From positions 7,312,428-7,376,427 of the forward strand of contig NC_090173.1 of assembly GCF_024679245.1 (NCBI RefSeq): DNA of 64,000 nt, written 5' to 3'. Numbering within the stretch: the stretch's first letter is position 1; each line of letters opens with the position of its first letter. The stretch comes from Pseudorasbora parva (taxonomy: Eukaryota; Chordata; Actinopteri; Cypriniformes; Gobionidae). Of this stretch, positions 1 through 12,302 are shown in pieces. Made by a program: the position numbers and the translations under genes. The notes beneath the pieces were generated by a model that was not told the DNA's origin, did no database searches, and was given only the letters and a program-made list of their open reading frames with translations.

Positions 1-830
1 GATGGACGAGTGATCTGTTGGGTTTGTATTTAATCAGCATATCTGCAATGTATTGAGGTCCTAGGTCATGGGGTGATTTAGAAACAAGTAATAGCACTTT
101 AAAATCAGTCCTAGATGTAACTGGAAGCCAGTGTAAAGACCTGAGGACTGGTGTGATATGGTCATATTTTCTGGTTCTGCTCAGAATCCTGGCAGCAGCG
201 TTCTTTATGAGCTGCAGCTATCTAATGGTCTTTTTGGGAAGGCCAGTGAGAAGGCCATTACAATAGTCCACCCTGCTGGTGATGAAAGCATGAACCAGTT
301 TCTCTAAGTCTTGCCTGGAAACAAAGCATCCAATTCTTGCAATATTTTTCAGATGATACTATGCTGATTTACTTATTGCTTTGACATAACTACTGAAACT
401 CATGACTACTGGGTGTCGTCAGCATAGCTTTGGTATGCAATTTTGTTTATTTTGTATTATTTGGCTCAGTGGCAGCATATGCAGGTTGAATAGGAGTGGT
501 GCAGGAATTGACCCTTGTGGGACTCCGCATGTCATTGATGTCCACTCAGACTTATGGTCGCCTATACTCACATAATAACCTCTCCCTTCTAAGTATGACC
601 TGAACCATTTGAGGACCATCCCCGGAAGCCCGACCCAGTTTTCCAGGCTGTCAAGAAGTATGTTGTGGTCAACAGTGTCGAATGCAGCACGGAGGTCGAG
701 TAGTACCAGAATTGATGTTTTGCCTGTATCAGTATTTAACCGAATATCATTTATAATCTTTATGAGCACTGTCTCTGTGCTGTGATGCGGATAAAACCAG
801 ATTGAAAATTGTCGAGCTTAAGGATTTGTT
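1..830 (-). mobile_element. L2-clade LINE relic (reverse transcriptase fragment)
   Basis: Minus-strand translation shows a reverse transcriptase core with LLDLRAAFDTVDHN and CGVPQGS, followed by the 3' part typical of fish L2 elements (HWLPV, then a run ending in NAAARIL-like residues). The catalytic YADD is in another frame after a frameshift, and stops interrupt the C-terminal part, so it is dead. It is the inverted copy of the relic in the tail of gene B and reaches the window start. Confidence 0.75.
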
Positions 831-1311
831 CAGCTGACTGAAAACAATGAGAAAACTCTAGCATTTCATTTAACCCTTTCCTCTCTGGTGTATTTATTGC
901 AAAAAACGAGTTGAGAAAATGAATCTTGTTTTAGCTTTCAAGTGATGCATAGTTTGTGATAGCTGATTGAATAGTTTGTATAAATAAAAGTAGAGACACG
1001 CCCACTTGCGTCAACCTCCCCGCCCACGATCCGGTTGAGGTTAACTGGTTAAAGAACTCAAATAAACCACATATTGTCACAGACAGTCGTGGTTTTCTAG
1101 CTTCATATTAGAGATTCCCTGAACATGTCATCATATTACTTCTGAGGCATGTGAGACACTTCCAATCAAGGATGAAGGAAACGAGTGTTTAGTGTCCAAC
1201 ATTTTAAACTTAGCCCATCTTCCCGGTTTTTAATTGTTTTAAATTTCCTATTAAATTGATCCTAAAGCCAAACATATGCCGTTGCTACAACAGACAAGAA
1301 TGAAAAAGACA
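831..1311. other. Unassigned tail sequence of gene A
   Basis: Inverted copy of 21070-21550. No coding signal or recognised element was seen, apart from moderate AT richness. Confidence 0.5.
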
Positions 1312-2150
1312 TGCCCTAGAATGAAAAAGACACTCAGCATCTTGAAGGGCCGATTCCAACCATATTCCTGCAAGTAGTGATTTTATCCACTTCTTGACTG
1401 TCAAACCCATTTCTGATTAAATTGAAAGTTTCTTACCAAGACAACATTCCAATGATATCCCGTGTTGTCTAGATCGAACGCAAGATGCTAGTATTGGAAA
1501 CTTGCACAACAGTTTGTCAAATGAGAACGGTTAATATTTCCCGCCAGTGTTGTCATAAAATACAACAGTAGAGACCCATGTCGATCCCTTTTGATGGATC
1601 GAAATTCAAATTAGCCTACATGTCATCATTAACACAATTTAGAAGCCAACTACTACTGTTTAGTTGCTTAGAGCGCTCACTCAATCCTTGTCGCTAACGA
1701 CACCTTCTCCACCATTGAGAACTGAAGCATGTTTATTTGCAGCAGGTGAGTAGTAAACATGACACTGACTATTTTGAGTGGCTTCTACATCACTTTGTTT
1801 GGCTAAATAAAGCAACTTTTAAATCAGTACTCTACTGTCAAACTGTAACGTTACTGTACAAACAACATATTTACACACTACCCAGTTCAGTTTGCGATTC
1901 AAAGTCAAGCTATCATTGCCATGACAGATGGTATAGATGTGTTAGCTGTGCAGTGAAACCACCAATCAGAGCAGAACTCTGCATTAATAGTCACGGCCCT
2001 TCCAAATAAGGCAAAAACAGAGCATTACATCCTAGGGTTGTAGATGGACCTGCAACACCGTATCTGGACAATTTGACCTTAAATTAGCCACATACCCTCT
2101 ATTTAGATATCAGAACAATTTGAAGTATTGTTTCAAATCATTCTAGGGCA
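1312..2150 (-). mobile_element. Putative nonautonomous DNA element (MITE-like), inverted copy
   Basis: Bounded by TGCCCTAGAATG at 1312-1323 and its complement at 2139-2150. Same element as at 20219-21069 and 43221-44020. No transposase. The 12-bp ends are visible, but no clear target duplication was found, so element status is inference. Confidence 0.35.
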
Positions 2151-2229
2151 CCTTTAAAACCATGTAACCATGCATAAATCTTTAGACAATTTGACTGCAC
2201 ATGAGGCAACAAAGACAGATTGTATAAAA

Positions 2230-5200
2230 TCATTTATTTGAGTCATGTCTTGCAGCCAGTACAGAGTCAAATCGCGGACAGGGTGACGTGTAGGTGGTCT
2301 CAAACGCATCACCTGAAAGAGGAACATGAAGTGAGCTTGATCAATTTCAGACAATTCAGCCAGAGCAAAGCACGATTAGGATGAAAGCGTACTTGGCTGA
2401 TAGTAGTCATAAATGTTGATGACTGCTGGCTTGAGATTTTTCACTGCAAGAACCTGTTTCAGCCGAAGAGTGTAGCTCATGGGGACTCCTTTGGGAACCT
2501 ACGAGACAGAAAGGATGAACAGTATTCGAAGATGGCAGCTAGTGAATATACCCAGTGTACAAGGTATCACCTCTTTCAGATACACTAGGACATGATCATC
2601 ATCAGCATCAACCCGCTCCACTAGCGGCGCAAACGACTGGGGTGGAGATCCAAGCTGAGGGCAAATCCATAGTTTACAGACAGACAATTATTTGAAGGAG
2701 CTTCTAGCATCTTGGGACTAAATCATCTTGAACACAAACCGGTGACGTATCTGCAGTGAAGCCTGACAGGAGCTTAATGTCCACGATAACCATGTTAGTG
2801 CTTGCTTTTACGCCGTTGTATCTGAATGTGTAATGGGGGAAATAAGTGGTTTAGTCAACAGATCAACACAGCTACCTTTTGCAGGAGTCAAACAAGAGCT
2901 GGTTTCAGGAAACCAAGCCAAAGATATCCTTACGTCACTGTGAAGTTCAACTTGAGATTGGCTCCAAGCCGTTGGCAGTCTCCCTTAACCGCCGCTTCAA
3001 CACTCAGTGTCCTGGTGACTTTAACGGGTGTTGGGATGTTGTAGAAACATGCAATCTATAGTACGGAGAGCTTTTTAAGAAATCGGATTTGCACAAGACA
3101 CAGGAGGTGAAGATACAGACCTGCACAGACACACAGTTGGATCCTGAGGCTTTAACACTATATTTGCCAGGAACGTTCTTCAGCGGTTTCTCCTGATACA
3201 GCAGCCTGTTGTCCCGATTCACGGTGAAACTATAAGAGTCTCCTCCTACCACTGACGACTGTACAGTAACGGTGCTGGAGCCGTCCAAACTAAACACTTG
3301 AGCAGCGTACACAGACAGGGCATGAAGAGCCACCACAGTGTCCTGAAAACAAGCACCAGATTAAAAACCCCACTCAATGAGCGTGCTCATGTTTGGTAGT
3401 CAGAGGCACCTGGGTCGAGGAGAAGCCTCCATAGGGATTCTGCTGGGTCACCAGCCAGTTGACAATGCGGTTAGCATAGCCCAGATTAGCCGTCGTGAGA
3501 GGCTGAACAGCGAGAACCGCTAGCAGCACGTAAGCGCTGATCTCAACCGCCAGAGTATCACCAGATGTCGTCTGGGACCAATGGAGCTTAGTGCCTTAGG
3601 AGGAGATGGAGGGGAGAAAGTTGATGGCAAAGGCGATAACCAATATCAAGAGGCTGGTGTAAATGTCACCTTCAGAAATGGCAAGGTTGTCCAAGGTAGT
3701 TAAAAGCTGAGATCGAGTGGTGGTCTCTCCAGCTAGACTGAAGGTGTAGGCCAGCAGAGCCGTGGCATAAGTGTTTCCCAGGTTCCCAATGACAGGCCTC
3801 AAGCAGGACAGAGCGTTGATAATGACGGGATCCTGAAATCAAAGCAAGCGTCAGACAGCAAGGTCACCTGCAAGGAACACATACAACTACGAGATGTTTT
3901 ACCGTGGCAGGGACGCCTAATTCAAGCAATGATGCCACAACGTAGCCAGTCATGGTCACGTGGTCACCAACTCCCCCCTAAAAAACAAAAGATTTAGAAC
4001 ATACCAAGTCTATTGGTTAGAGCATTAAGAAACGTATAAGGCACCTTCATGTCACTGTGGTACAGAGTTCCCTGTTGCATGAAACAGCCATCTGAACGCT
4101 GCTTGCTGATCAACCAATCCTTTGCACTCTGCAGGACATTTGGATCAATGAAGATGAATTGCCTCGCTAGACCAAAAGACCTCAGGACAAAGGCAGTCAA
4201 CCTGGCCGTGAAGAAGGTTGTGACAACCTGAACTTAAACCGAAAGTGCCATAACAGCTTATACACTCACAACAGTAGAACAGGAAGCAGCTCACCATGTA
4301 TTGGATTCATCATAACCAAAGGTGCTGTATGAACCATCCTCGTGTCTGTAGTTCAGTTGTCCTTGATATCCTGATTAGGTCAAAAGCCACATGCAAATTG
4401 GTCAGGCAGTCTGATAGTCTAAGGGGAAGAGCAGGACTAAACCTTCTTGACATTTAGGCTCATACACATTTAAAGTGGATTGGTCGTCCATACCGATTTG
4501 AAGGTAGCCTGTGGCAGTCTCTCGAATGGCTGCGGTGAGTTGCCCAGTGACCTTCAGGTACAGCAGGACGTAAATATTGGGAGCAAGAATGATCATATTC
4601 TGTTCTCCACAGCCAGAAGGCATCTGTAACAACCCATCTAGATTCTTCAGTGCACGACCCATTATATCCCCTACAAGAGGAGAAGCATAAAGCCCACATC
4701 AGAATTAGCATTATTCAGCCAAACATAATGCATCACTTTCTACTCCATGAAATGCTTTACCAAGGACTGAAACGGAGCATCTGGCTGATCCCTCAATTAC
4801 ATTGCTCGGAAAAGTCAGTCACGTCTTCAGAAAGAACGTTTCCTGTAGACCGAACAAAGGATCAGCGTTGAACACTAGGCAAATGTTTGGCTGTACAGGG
4901 AGAAATCATTGAGTGCAAACAAACCCTTTGGACACAGTAACCAACTCTGGGTGTTTGTCCTTTCAACTCCTCCAGGCTATAAAAAGCAATAAAACACCAC
5001 GTCAGTAAAGCAGAATGAGTTCCATGATCAAATGCCTGAAGGCCGTTTTACACTTACCAGGACAAGTAGACTTCGAGTGACAACGTCAATGCGTCCTCTT
5101 GACGGCACGGTCACGGCCTCAGTGCCACATCGAGTCCGGGATGGCTCAGCTGAAGCATTGACCGTCACATTGACCGTTCCTGTGGTCACAGACAGGAAGT

Positions 5201-8200
5201 GAGCAACACAGTTCACTTCAAATTTAGAAACAGACGGTACAAAACTGACCGAGAACAGAAGCTGAGAGAACCCATTTGAAGGTCTTTCTCCCATTGGCAC
5301 AAAGACAGGATGAGTACGGATCAGGATATTCTGTAAGAGTGAAGTTTGTGGATGAAGCTGGAGTCACTTTAACCTGCCAATGAAACGGAGCACATGAAGC
5401 AAAGATGGGACCTTCTCTATACATATCCATTATATAAAGGTAAATAAACCATGACAGACCATGATACACTTGGACAGATAGCTGAAGACCGTGGCCTTCA
5501 GATCAAAAGACTCCCCACGGACTATGGAGTACGGCAGGGAGAGCTCCAGGAAGAAGGGCTGGAAGACCGTCAGCAAAGCAGGAGGAGCCAGACCGAAACC
5601 TATTGAGGACAGGCAGAATGCCTCAGTCTCCCATGTGGTGATGGTGTCAGGAACAGTGAGAGCAACTTGTGTGGATCCAGTGGCTCTGAAGGACAGCCGA
5701 AGAGAAATAATGGGAATTAGGGAGTTTACTAATACGTACTCTAGAAGGAACGAGATCCTCCACTAACCCCACTTGAGCAAGCTGCCAGAACCAGGTTTCT
5801 GGAAAGTAAGTCCTGATGGTCACATCAGAAGAGGAAGCGTCGCCTCCAGCACTTTCTGCTTCCAGAGGACCACGAAGATTCACCACTGAAAGGGACAAGC
5901 AATTTTACACCCATTTACTCCACGCACGCTTAGTACATTAGAATATTTAGTCTGCAGACTATGCCAATATATAGAACAACTGCATTTATGGTTAAACACC
6001 CCACACAATTGGCTGGTTCACAAAGGAACGAGGAATAACCTCCAGGTCATTAAGATTCTCACTCAAATAACCTACTGTCTGGAAAGCGGGACAACAGCCG
6101 GCACGGAGGGGCTCGTACAGCAAGATTTGTTGCGATCTTCATTCCCAGGCTCTGTAATAGTAACAGTAGATTCAAAACAATTCAGAGTCATTGACTTCAA
6201 GTCTTATTCAGTGACTACGTGGTCATGAATGTTTTCTACCTTGAATGCTGTGTAGGCTTGATTTGTAGGAACAGTGTAGGGAGGATAAATCCTCCCTACA
6301 GCAACCTCAACAGCTCGACGGGGTCGAAAACCAAAACATGGTTCATCCTCAACGCTGTACGGGTAACCTGATAGTGAGCGCACTGGGAGCAAGTCAAACA
6401 CCTGGGACCATGAAACAATTGCTTTCTGTTATTGCACTAAAGGCATTTTGGCAGGTTATGTTCAGAGTTTATAATGTAAGGCGTTAAAGGTACAACACTG
6501 CTATAATCATAACAGCATGGGTTTGTCTAATTGACTCGTCAGCATTACGCAAATTGTAAAGCTGAACCGTCAATCAAGCTCAAGGATTAAGAGCAACTGC
6601 ACATGGATACCATTTCAGCACTCAGGCGTCTTCCTGGCTCCAAGATCCAGACGCTCTGATCTACAGCACTAAGGCCACACAGAGATCCTGCTTGAGCAGA
6701 GACCGTCAAAACATTTCCCTCAGCAGGAACGGCTGTAGCAGGAGAGAACTGTAGAGACACCTGAAACAAGTACAAACACGCTGTAGGGTACATCACCATT
6801 CCCCACATAAAGCCAAAAGGATGCTAGTGCACATCAAACCTGGTTTTGGAAACACCTTTCTGTCTCAAGAGACACAGTAGCTGCAACTACATTCTCACTG
6901 GGAAGAACGCAGTAGACCAGAATCTGCACTGCTGGAGCCATAGCGACACTGACAGACAGTTGGAACGACACAGAGCCACTCGTGACGGTATCAGAAGCGC
7001 TCACTTTGACTGTCTGAAATCCATGGAGGACAATCACTCCTCTGGACAGGACCTGACAAGAGACAAACAGGTACATGACTCCTTACACAGCACCACCTCA
7101 AAAAAAAACAACAATTACTATTTTGAAATTAAACAGCTTTAAGTCCAAGTATTACATATTGGGTGAATACAGAGATCGGAATAGCTGTTTGAAACATTTA
7201 AACACGGTTCAATAATTCCAGTTTGCTTCGCTTGAGGGTCACCAGGGATATGAGTGACCCTGGGAATCGCAATGCGCTGCTCGTGCATGTTAGGTTTGTT
7301 TACAGCAGGGTGCGTTCCTTTGACGCAGCAAACAGCGGTATTGCGCACGTTAAATTGTTGAGGGGTAAAGTACTGTTTCAGCCGAAGAGTTCTAAAAATC
7401 AGAAGTCATAAGTCACAGGACTTTGAAGTGCCCACAATAACAATATCACGCCGGTTAGTTATCGTATTATAACGGCAAAGCTAACCACAACTGATGTGCA
7501 CTCACCATATAGACGATATCAGCGCTGTAGTCACCAGTCTCTCCAACAAAAGAATACTTCACCGTCACTGGAAACACAGCACCACATTTGAGCGGCTGCT
7601 CGAGCTTCACTATAGCCAGTTCACTAAATGGGCTCTCAGGAGAAGCGGTTCGGAGAAGTCGAACAACCCTTGTATCTGTAGTGAAGTATGGGGATTTGTA
7701 ACCATAACCAACCACATGAGTCACACTCACCTGGGGAAACAGTGAATGGAATTGGTTTCTTGCAAGAGTGAGTGGTCTACAGTCACAAAATATAAAGAGC
7801 AAATTGTACCACCAGATTGAGATCAGCTTTAGGAAGATTGGCAGTGTTGAGGGAGATCGTGGCCAGTCCGTTCTGGTTTGTGGTCAGATTCAGCAGCAGT
7901 TTGTTTGGCCAGCTGGTAGCATCCAGGAGATACACAGCTTTACTTGCAATTGGGGTCCCATCGAAACGAGACACGGATATCTGGTAGAAATGACCAAGGT
8001 TAGGAAGGGGAACCAATTTAAAGGCTTCTGCAACCAGGGAGACATTTACCTTTCCATTAATTGTTAATCCAGGTTCAAAATAATCTGGGAGGTCCACAAA
8101 GGCGACCTTGCCAACTTCAAATGTAATGGACACCATTGCAGATTTTGACACCACTACATCTGGAAAGCGAGAAAACAAATAAATAAATAAAGTCAACTCC

Positions 8201-9946
8201 CTCCATACACAGCCATTGGTTCAGATCAGCCAATAGCTCACCTGTTCCCTCCTCAGTGACGGTCACATTTACAAGTAGTGTGTCTTGCATATAATTTTCA
8301 AGCGCATTGCCAAAAAACACTGATGTGTCGACAACAAGGACAGCACAACCTGTAGCATTCATCTGGTAGCAGAACAAAGGAGGTCAAATTTAAGACAAGC
8401 AGAAGAAAACCCTCCATTGTAAGGCAGGAGTCAAACCTGTGCAGTTTTATTCAGGCAACGGCGGGTAACGCCAGGCACCGCAACATATGAAAATGGCTCA
8501 CGGCACACTTCCACCAGCACTTGACCAGGTACAGGTTGGCCATACGTGTATCTGGGAAACGTCACAAGTAACATCAAGAATTGACCATCCGCAAGATAAG
8601 AAAATACAAGCCTTACTCACTTGGCACAAGCCTCAACTTTCAGTCCCACAGCAGCAACGCTGTACGTCTGTGGGGTGTTTACGGTAACGTCAAACTTGGG
8701 CAAAACTAAAGCAGGAAACAAACTTGCCAAGATTAGGAGCCCAGATCTGTCGTTGAACTGCTGTTGTACATTATAGGGACAAGGACTTACCGTATTTTTT
8801 CACCTCAAAAACATGGGAGATCATTCGGTCACCAATAAAAGCCTTTATTGTATACATCCCTATCTGAGCCTCTGGGTTTAACTTGTGAGAAAGCTGCAAG
8901 ATCCACCCCGTTGAGGAAACGTTTGTCCACTGGCCAATCCGGTTATTACGATTGTCCTATGAAAACAACTAACAGATCAGAGGGAAAAAACTACAAAAAA
9001 AAAGAAGAAAAAAAAAGACACCCATTCAAGAAAAACATCAGCTCCGTTCAAAGACTTGCACTGGAGCAAATTCTTACCTCCACTGCCACCAGATTGTACT
9101 GAAAGACACAAATACAGGAATATTAGGCATTCAAGAGAATGACGCGGTAGTCAAACGGTGCACATCATTTGCCGTTTGATTTTGGTCAGGCCTTACCATC
9201 TGATCAAGAGGCACAAGTTTGGCATCCATGGTGACAACTCTGAAATTCACTGCAAAAACAGCAATGAACGCTCACATAAGTAGCATAATACCGATGATCA
9301 GAACTTGTGTAACTGGATTCTCTACAGCTCTAATATTCAACCATGGTCATGCACTGCTCACCCGTTTGTCCTGGATTGTAGATGGGTTTGTCTGTTTGGA
9401 TGAAGGTCAAAGGCATGTTACGTCTGAACATGACTTTCCTCTCTTCGGTCGCTCTGAAGACACTCCCTTGAACATCCACCTTCAGCTTCTGCACAGATTC
9501 TCCATCTACTCGAGGAGCCTGTAGAGAAACTCAGTTGATATACAACAAACCACACTAGAAAAAGCCACATGTCTCATGATAACAGACCTGGAAATTAAAG
9601 CAGCGGTGAAACGGCAAAGAAGAAACCTGCTGCACAAGTTGAGTCGTCCTGTTCTTGTCATCAAGCAGAGAAACCGTCATCTTGAGACTCTCTTGGGCTT
9701 TCAGAAGTGTTACACATAATTTGGCATCAGAGCCTGACTCAATCACTGCAGGAAACGTGACCATGAAGAGCCTGTGGAAAAAAAAGTTACAATTAAGCAT
9801 TTGTACAAGGTTTTTTTTTTTTTTTACAAACCTCTTCACTTCAAACATTTAAATGATACTTACGGTCCAGATGTCTGTCCAGCAACAGCAAAAATGAAGA
9901 GAGCTAAAATGAGCCCTCTCCAAACACAACTCTCCCTCACAGCCAT
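2230..9946 (-). pseudogene. a2ml: Gene A: chimeric type I/type II alpha-2-macroglobulin-like gene, frameshifted before the thioester exon
   Basis: A2M-family protease-trap gene on the minus strand. Exon 1 (9864-9946; signal peptide core GLILALFIFAVAG), exon 2 (9588-9771) and the start of exon 3 (9362-9518) match type I genes C and E. From 9473 leftward every exon matches type II genes in inverted order, ending at TGA 2230-2232. Bait exons are 6076-6151 and 5768-5885, and the thioester exon with GCGEQN is 4494-4670. Exon 22 (4761-4842) is 82 nt instead of 84. The 2-bp loss near 4814-4818 shifts the frame before the thioester exon, so the predicted product is truncated at roughly 925 residues and lacks the thioester and receptor-binding domains. 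Exon 12 also lacks one codon (in frame). All splice sites checked are kept, so recent loss or a truncated secreted product are both possible. The individual locus name is uncertain; family assignment is firm. Confidence 0.82.
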
Positions 9947-10140
9947 TAAGAGCAATCATCCAACACCAAATGACTATCAATCGGCTCTTTCAGAAACCTC
10001 GCAGAACTTCTGTTAAGCTCTACTGCTGTTCACTGCTCAGTAGCTTCTCTCAATCATCGCCGCTGACAATGGCAGTGATATTTAAACACTTTTAATCATC
10101 AGCACACTTTATCATCAGGCAATAGAAACATATTGAGGGA
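9947..10140 (-). promoter_or_regulatory. Predicted promoter and 5' leader of gene A (type I)
   Basis: A TATA-like TTTAAATA (minus strand, 10079-10086) lies 133 bp upstream of the ATG at 9946. Genes C and E have the same box 134 bp upstream. No ATG-initiated frame precedes the signal-peptide start in the part inspected. Transcription start is inferred from box position only. Confidence 0.5.
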
Positions 10141-10189
10141 GGTGAAAATGATTTGCAGGTGGTGGTTAATCAGTTAAGTCAACGAGATT

Positions 10190-10480
10190 CATTCCTCGAG
10201 TGTTTAAAGACCCCCTGGGGTGAAAATCAAGTTTCTAATGTTATGTATGTCTATCGTGCGCTTCAAGATCAACCATGTGCAAATTTGGTATTTTCTTCTT
10301 CAAAATGCAGTGTAATAAAAGTCAATCAGTGTGGTTTGAAGCCACTTTTAAGGGATTTTCCCAATATTTATTGGAGCTGCTGTCCTGAGACTGCTGTGAC
10401 GTATGTTTCTGCGGTTGGTTAGCATAGACCTTATTCACAGTAGCGCCAGCTTTGATTTTTTACCAGAAATTAAAGCGAGA
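10190..10480. repeat. Unclassified interspersed-repeat-like block
   Basis: Non-coding block upstream of type I genes, present also near 32398-32690 and 55348-55650. It starts near a GACCCCCTGGGGT palindrome and resembles fish interspersed repeats, but I cannot name the family. The short open frame inside is not conserved between copies. Confidence 0.3.
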
Positions 10481-10639
10481 CTGTGAGAGGTAGTAGATAT
10501 ACATTTCATTAGTGGGTTGAACTAGACTGGATGCCAGCTCCAGCCACAACATTTGAGGTAGGGCAATTCGGTCTGGACTCGATCCATTGAGGAGTAATTT
10601 TGCCCGAGCAGAAACTGTTCAGACCAATCAAATAGTCTT

Positions 10640-10880
10640 TAAAATATTGAACACCTCTATATTGCCAAAATGGCATGATCCTCATTTCATATTACCGACT
10701 CGACTCTGCATTGGCTACCGCTCGCTGCTCGCATCAAGTTCAGGGCTCTCATTTATAAAACTTTGCGTATATTTCATCCTAAAAGATTTATAAAACCATG
10801 CGTACGCCAGAACCTGCGCAAAAATCCCTTTATAAATCAGGAACCTAAGCTCAACACCATGGACTTTCTTGGACAAGAGC
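10640..10880 (+). mobile_element. LINE RT fragment joined to Harbinger-like MITE fragment
   Basis: At about 10705-10755 the plus strand encodes LHWLPLAARIKFRAL, a motif of the C-terminal reverse transcriptase region of L2-like LINEs. It runs directly into a TTTATAAAACTTTGCGTA-type stretch with several GCGTACGCC and TTTATAAA motifs, like ends of fish Harbinger MITEs. Copies lie upstream of C and E. Confidence 0.4.
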
Positions 10881-11699
10881 ATCCTGTTGAACCTTTCAAC
10901 TTTTTCATTGCCCATTGGGTGACTTCTACTACTACCAAGCTTCTGCTACTGTTCCATCAGATGATTTTTTAAATTTTGGGACAGGGCCTCAGTGATCTAA
11001 AAGTGTATCCTCACAGCCCTCTCACTGTGTGTTCATACTATGGTCTCAATGTGAGGTCAAAGTGAACTCACTGCTCAAAATACCCAGCATGCATTGCCGC
11101 ATGAAGCTTTTGATTGTCACCAATGTTGAGATTCATACGTTGATTCTTGATGTCTATTTGTGTCTGAATGACAAAGTAGCTCAAAAGTAGCTCACAGGTT
11201 GTATCTTATGCATTTAAAATCCTTCATAAATTATTATGAAACTGCCGAAGCTCATGCCACAATCACAGCGCAAATATTATTCAATCTGTTAAAATGAATA
11301 ACACCTCACAAAGACTGCATACTGAATCCAGATGATGATTATGTTGATATCATCAATAACAAACCAACACCACCTGGATGCTTTCCCGTTTGGCTTTCCT
11401 TGCCATAACAAAAGTGTCATACAGCAGCCAGAGATAATATAATGTTAAAAGGTCAAGAGGCCAACTAAAGCAAACACTGATCTCCATAATGATAACAAAC
11501 TACTACAACATCAACATCTAATCCTCTGTTAATTCTTAATAAGAGCTTCTGTAGACCATTGTGATATTACAGTGATAGTGTTGAGGAACAGGAAGTAGAA
11601 TGCCCCCCGGAGATTGATATTTGAGTCGCCTCCTCTCAACCTGCTCAACATTTTGAATTCACATGTTACTCTCACTGTGAGTGTCACCGTATGACAATG

Positions 11700-12118
<419 letters not shown>

Positions 12119-12302
12119 ACTAATTACCGGGGCTCCGCCCTAAATAGGGCCTGATTGCCTGTGAGTGCTAAATAGACCTGATCCCAATTATTAAGAGCCT
12201 TTCAATAATGCTGCCATGAGTGCAGATGATTCAGAGTTAAGCTGTAGAGTAGTGGTGCAGGTTTTTGAAAGACTTTTGTGTGGTCTTGGATGATACCTCT
12301 TC
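12119..12302 (+). promoter_or_regulatory. Predicted promoter and 5' leader of gene B (type II)
   Basis: A CArG-box match CCTAAATAGG (12139-12148) lies about 20 bp upstream of a TATA-like TAAATA (12169-12174), which is 134 bp before the ATG. D and F have the same arrangement. Type I promoters share the TATA-like spacing but not the CArG match. Function is inference from position and motif. Confidence 0.45.

Larger units (their letters stand above)
1..9473 (-). repeat. Left arm of large imperfect palindrome (inverted copy of type II gene and tail)
   Basis: Read on the minus strand, this stretch follows B and its tail from about 12875 to 22379, exon by exon and through the MITE-like and L2 segments. 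Paired coordinates sum to about 22369-22381. The arms are not identical: A lacks a codon in exon 12, shares the exon 22 deletion with D, and differs from B at several substitutions. The spacer, about 3.4 kb, holds the 5' ends of both genes. The outer end lies beyond the window. Confidence 0.85.

Noticed and set aside
419..769. 116-codon reverse transcriptase frame as a host gene
   Set aside because: It is an L2 LINE fragment, truncated at both ends and frameshifted before YADD.
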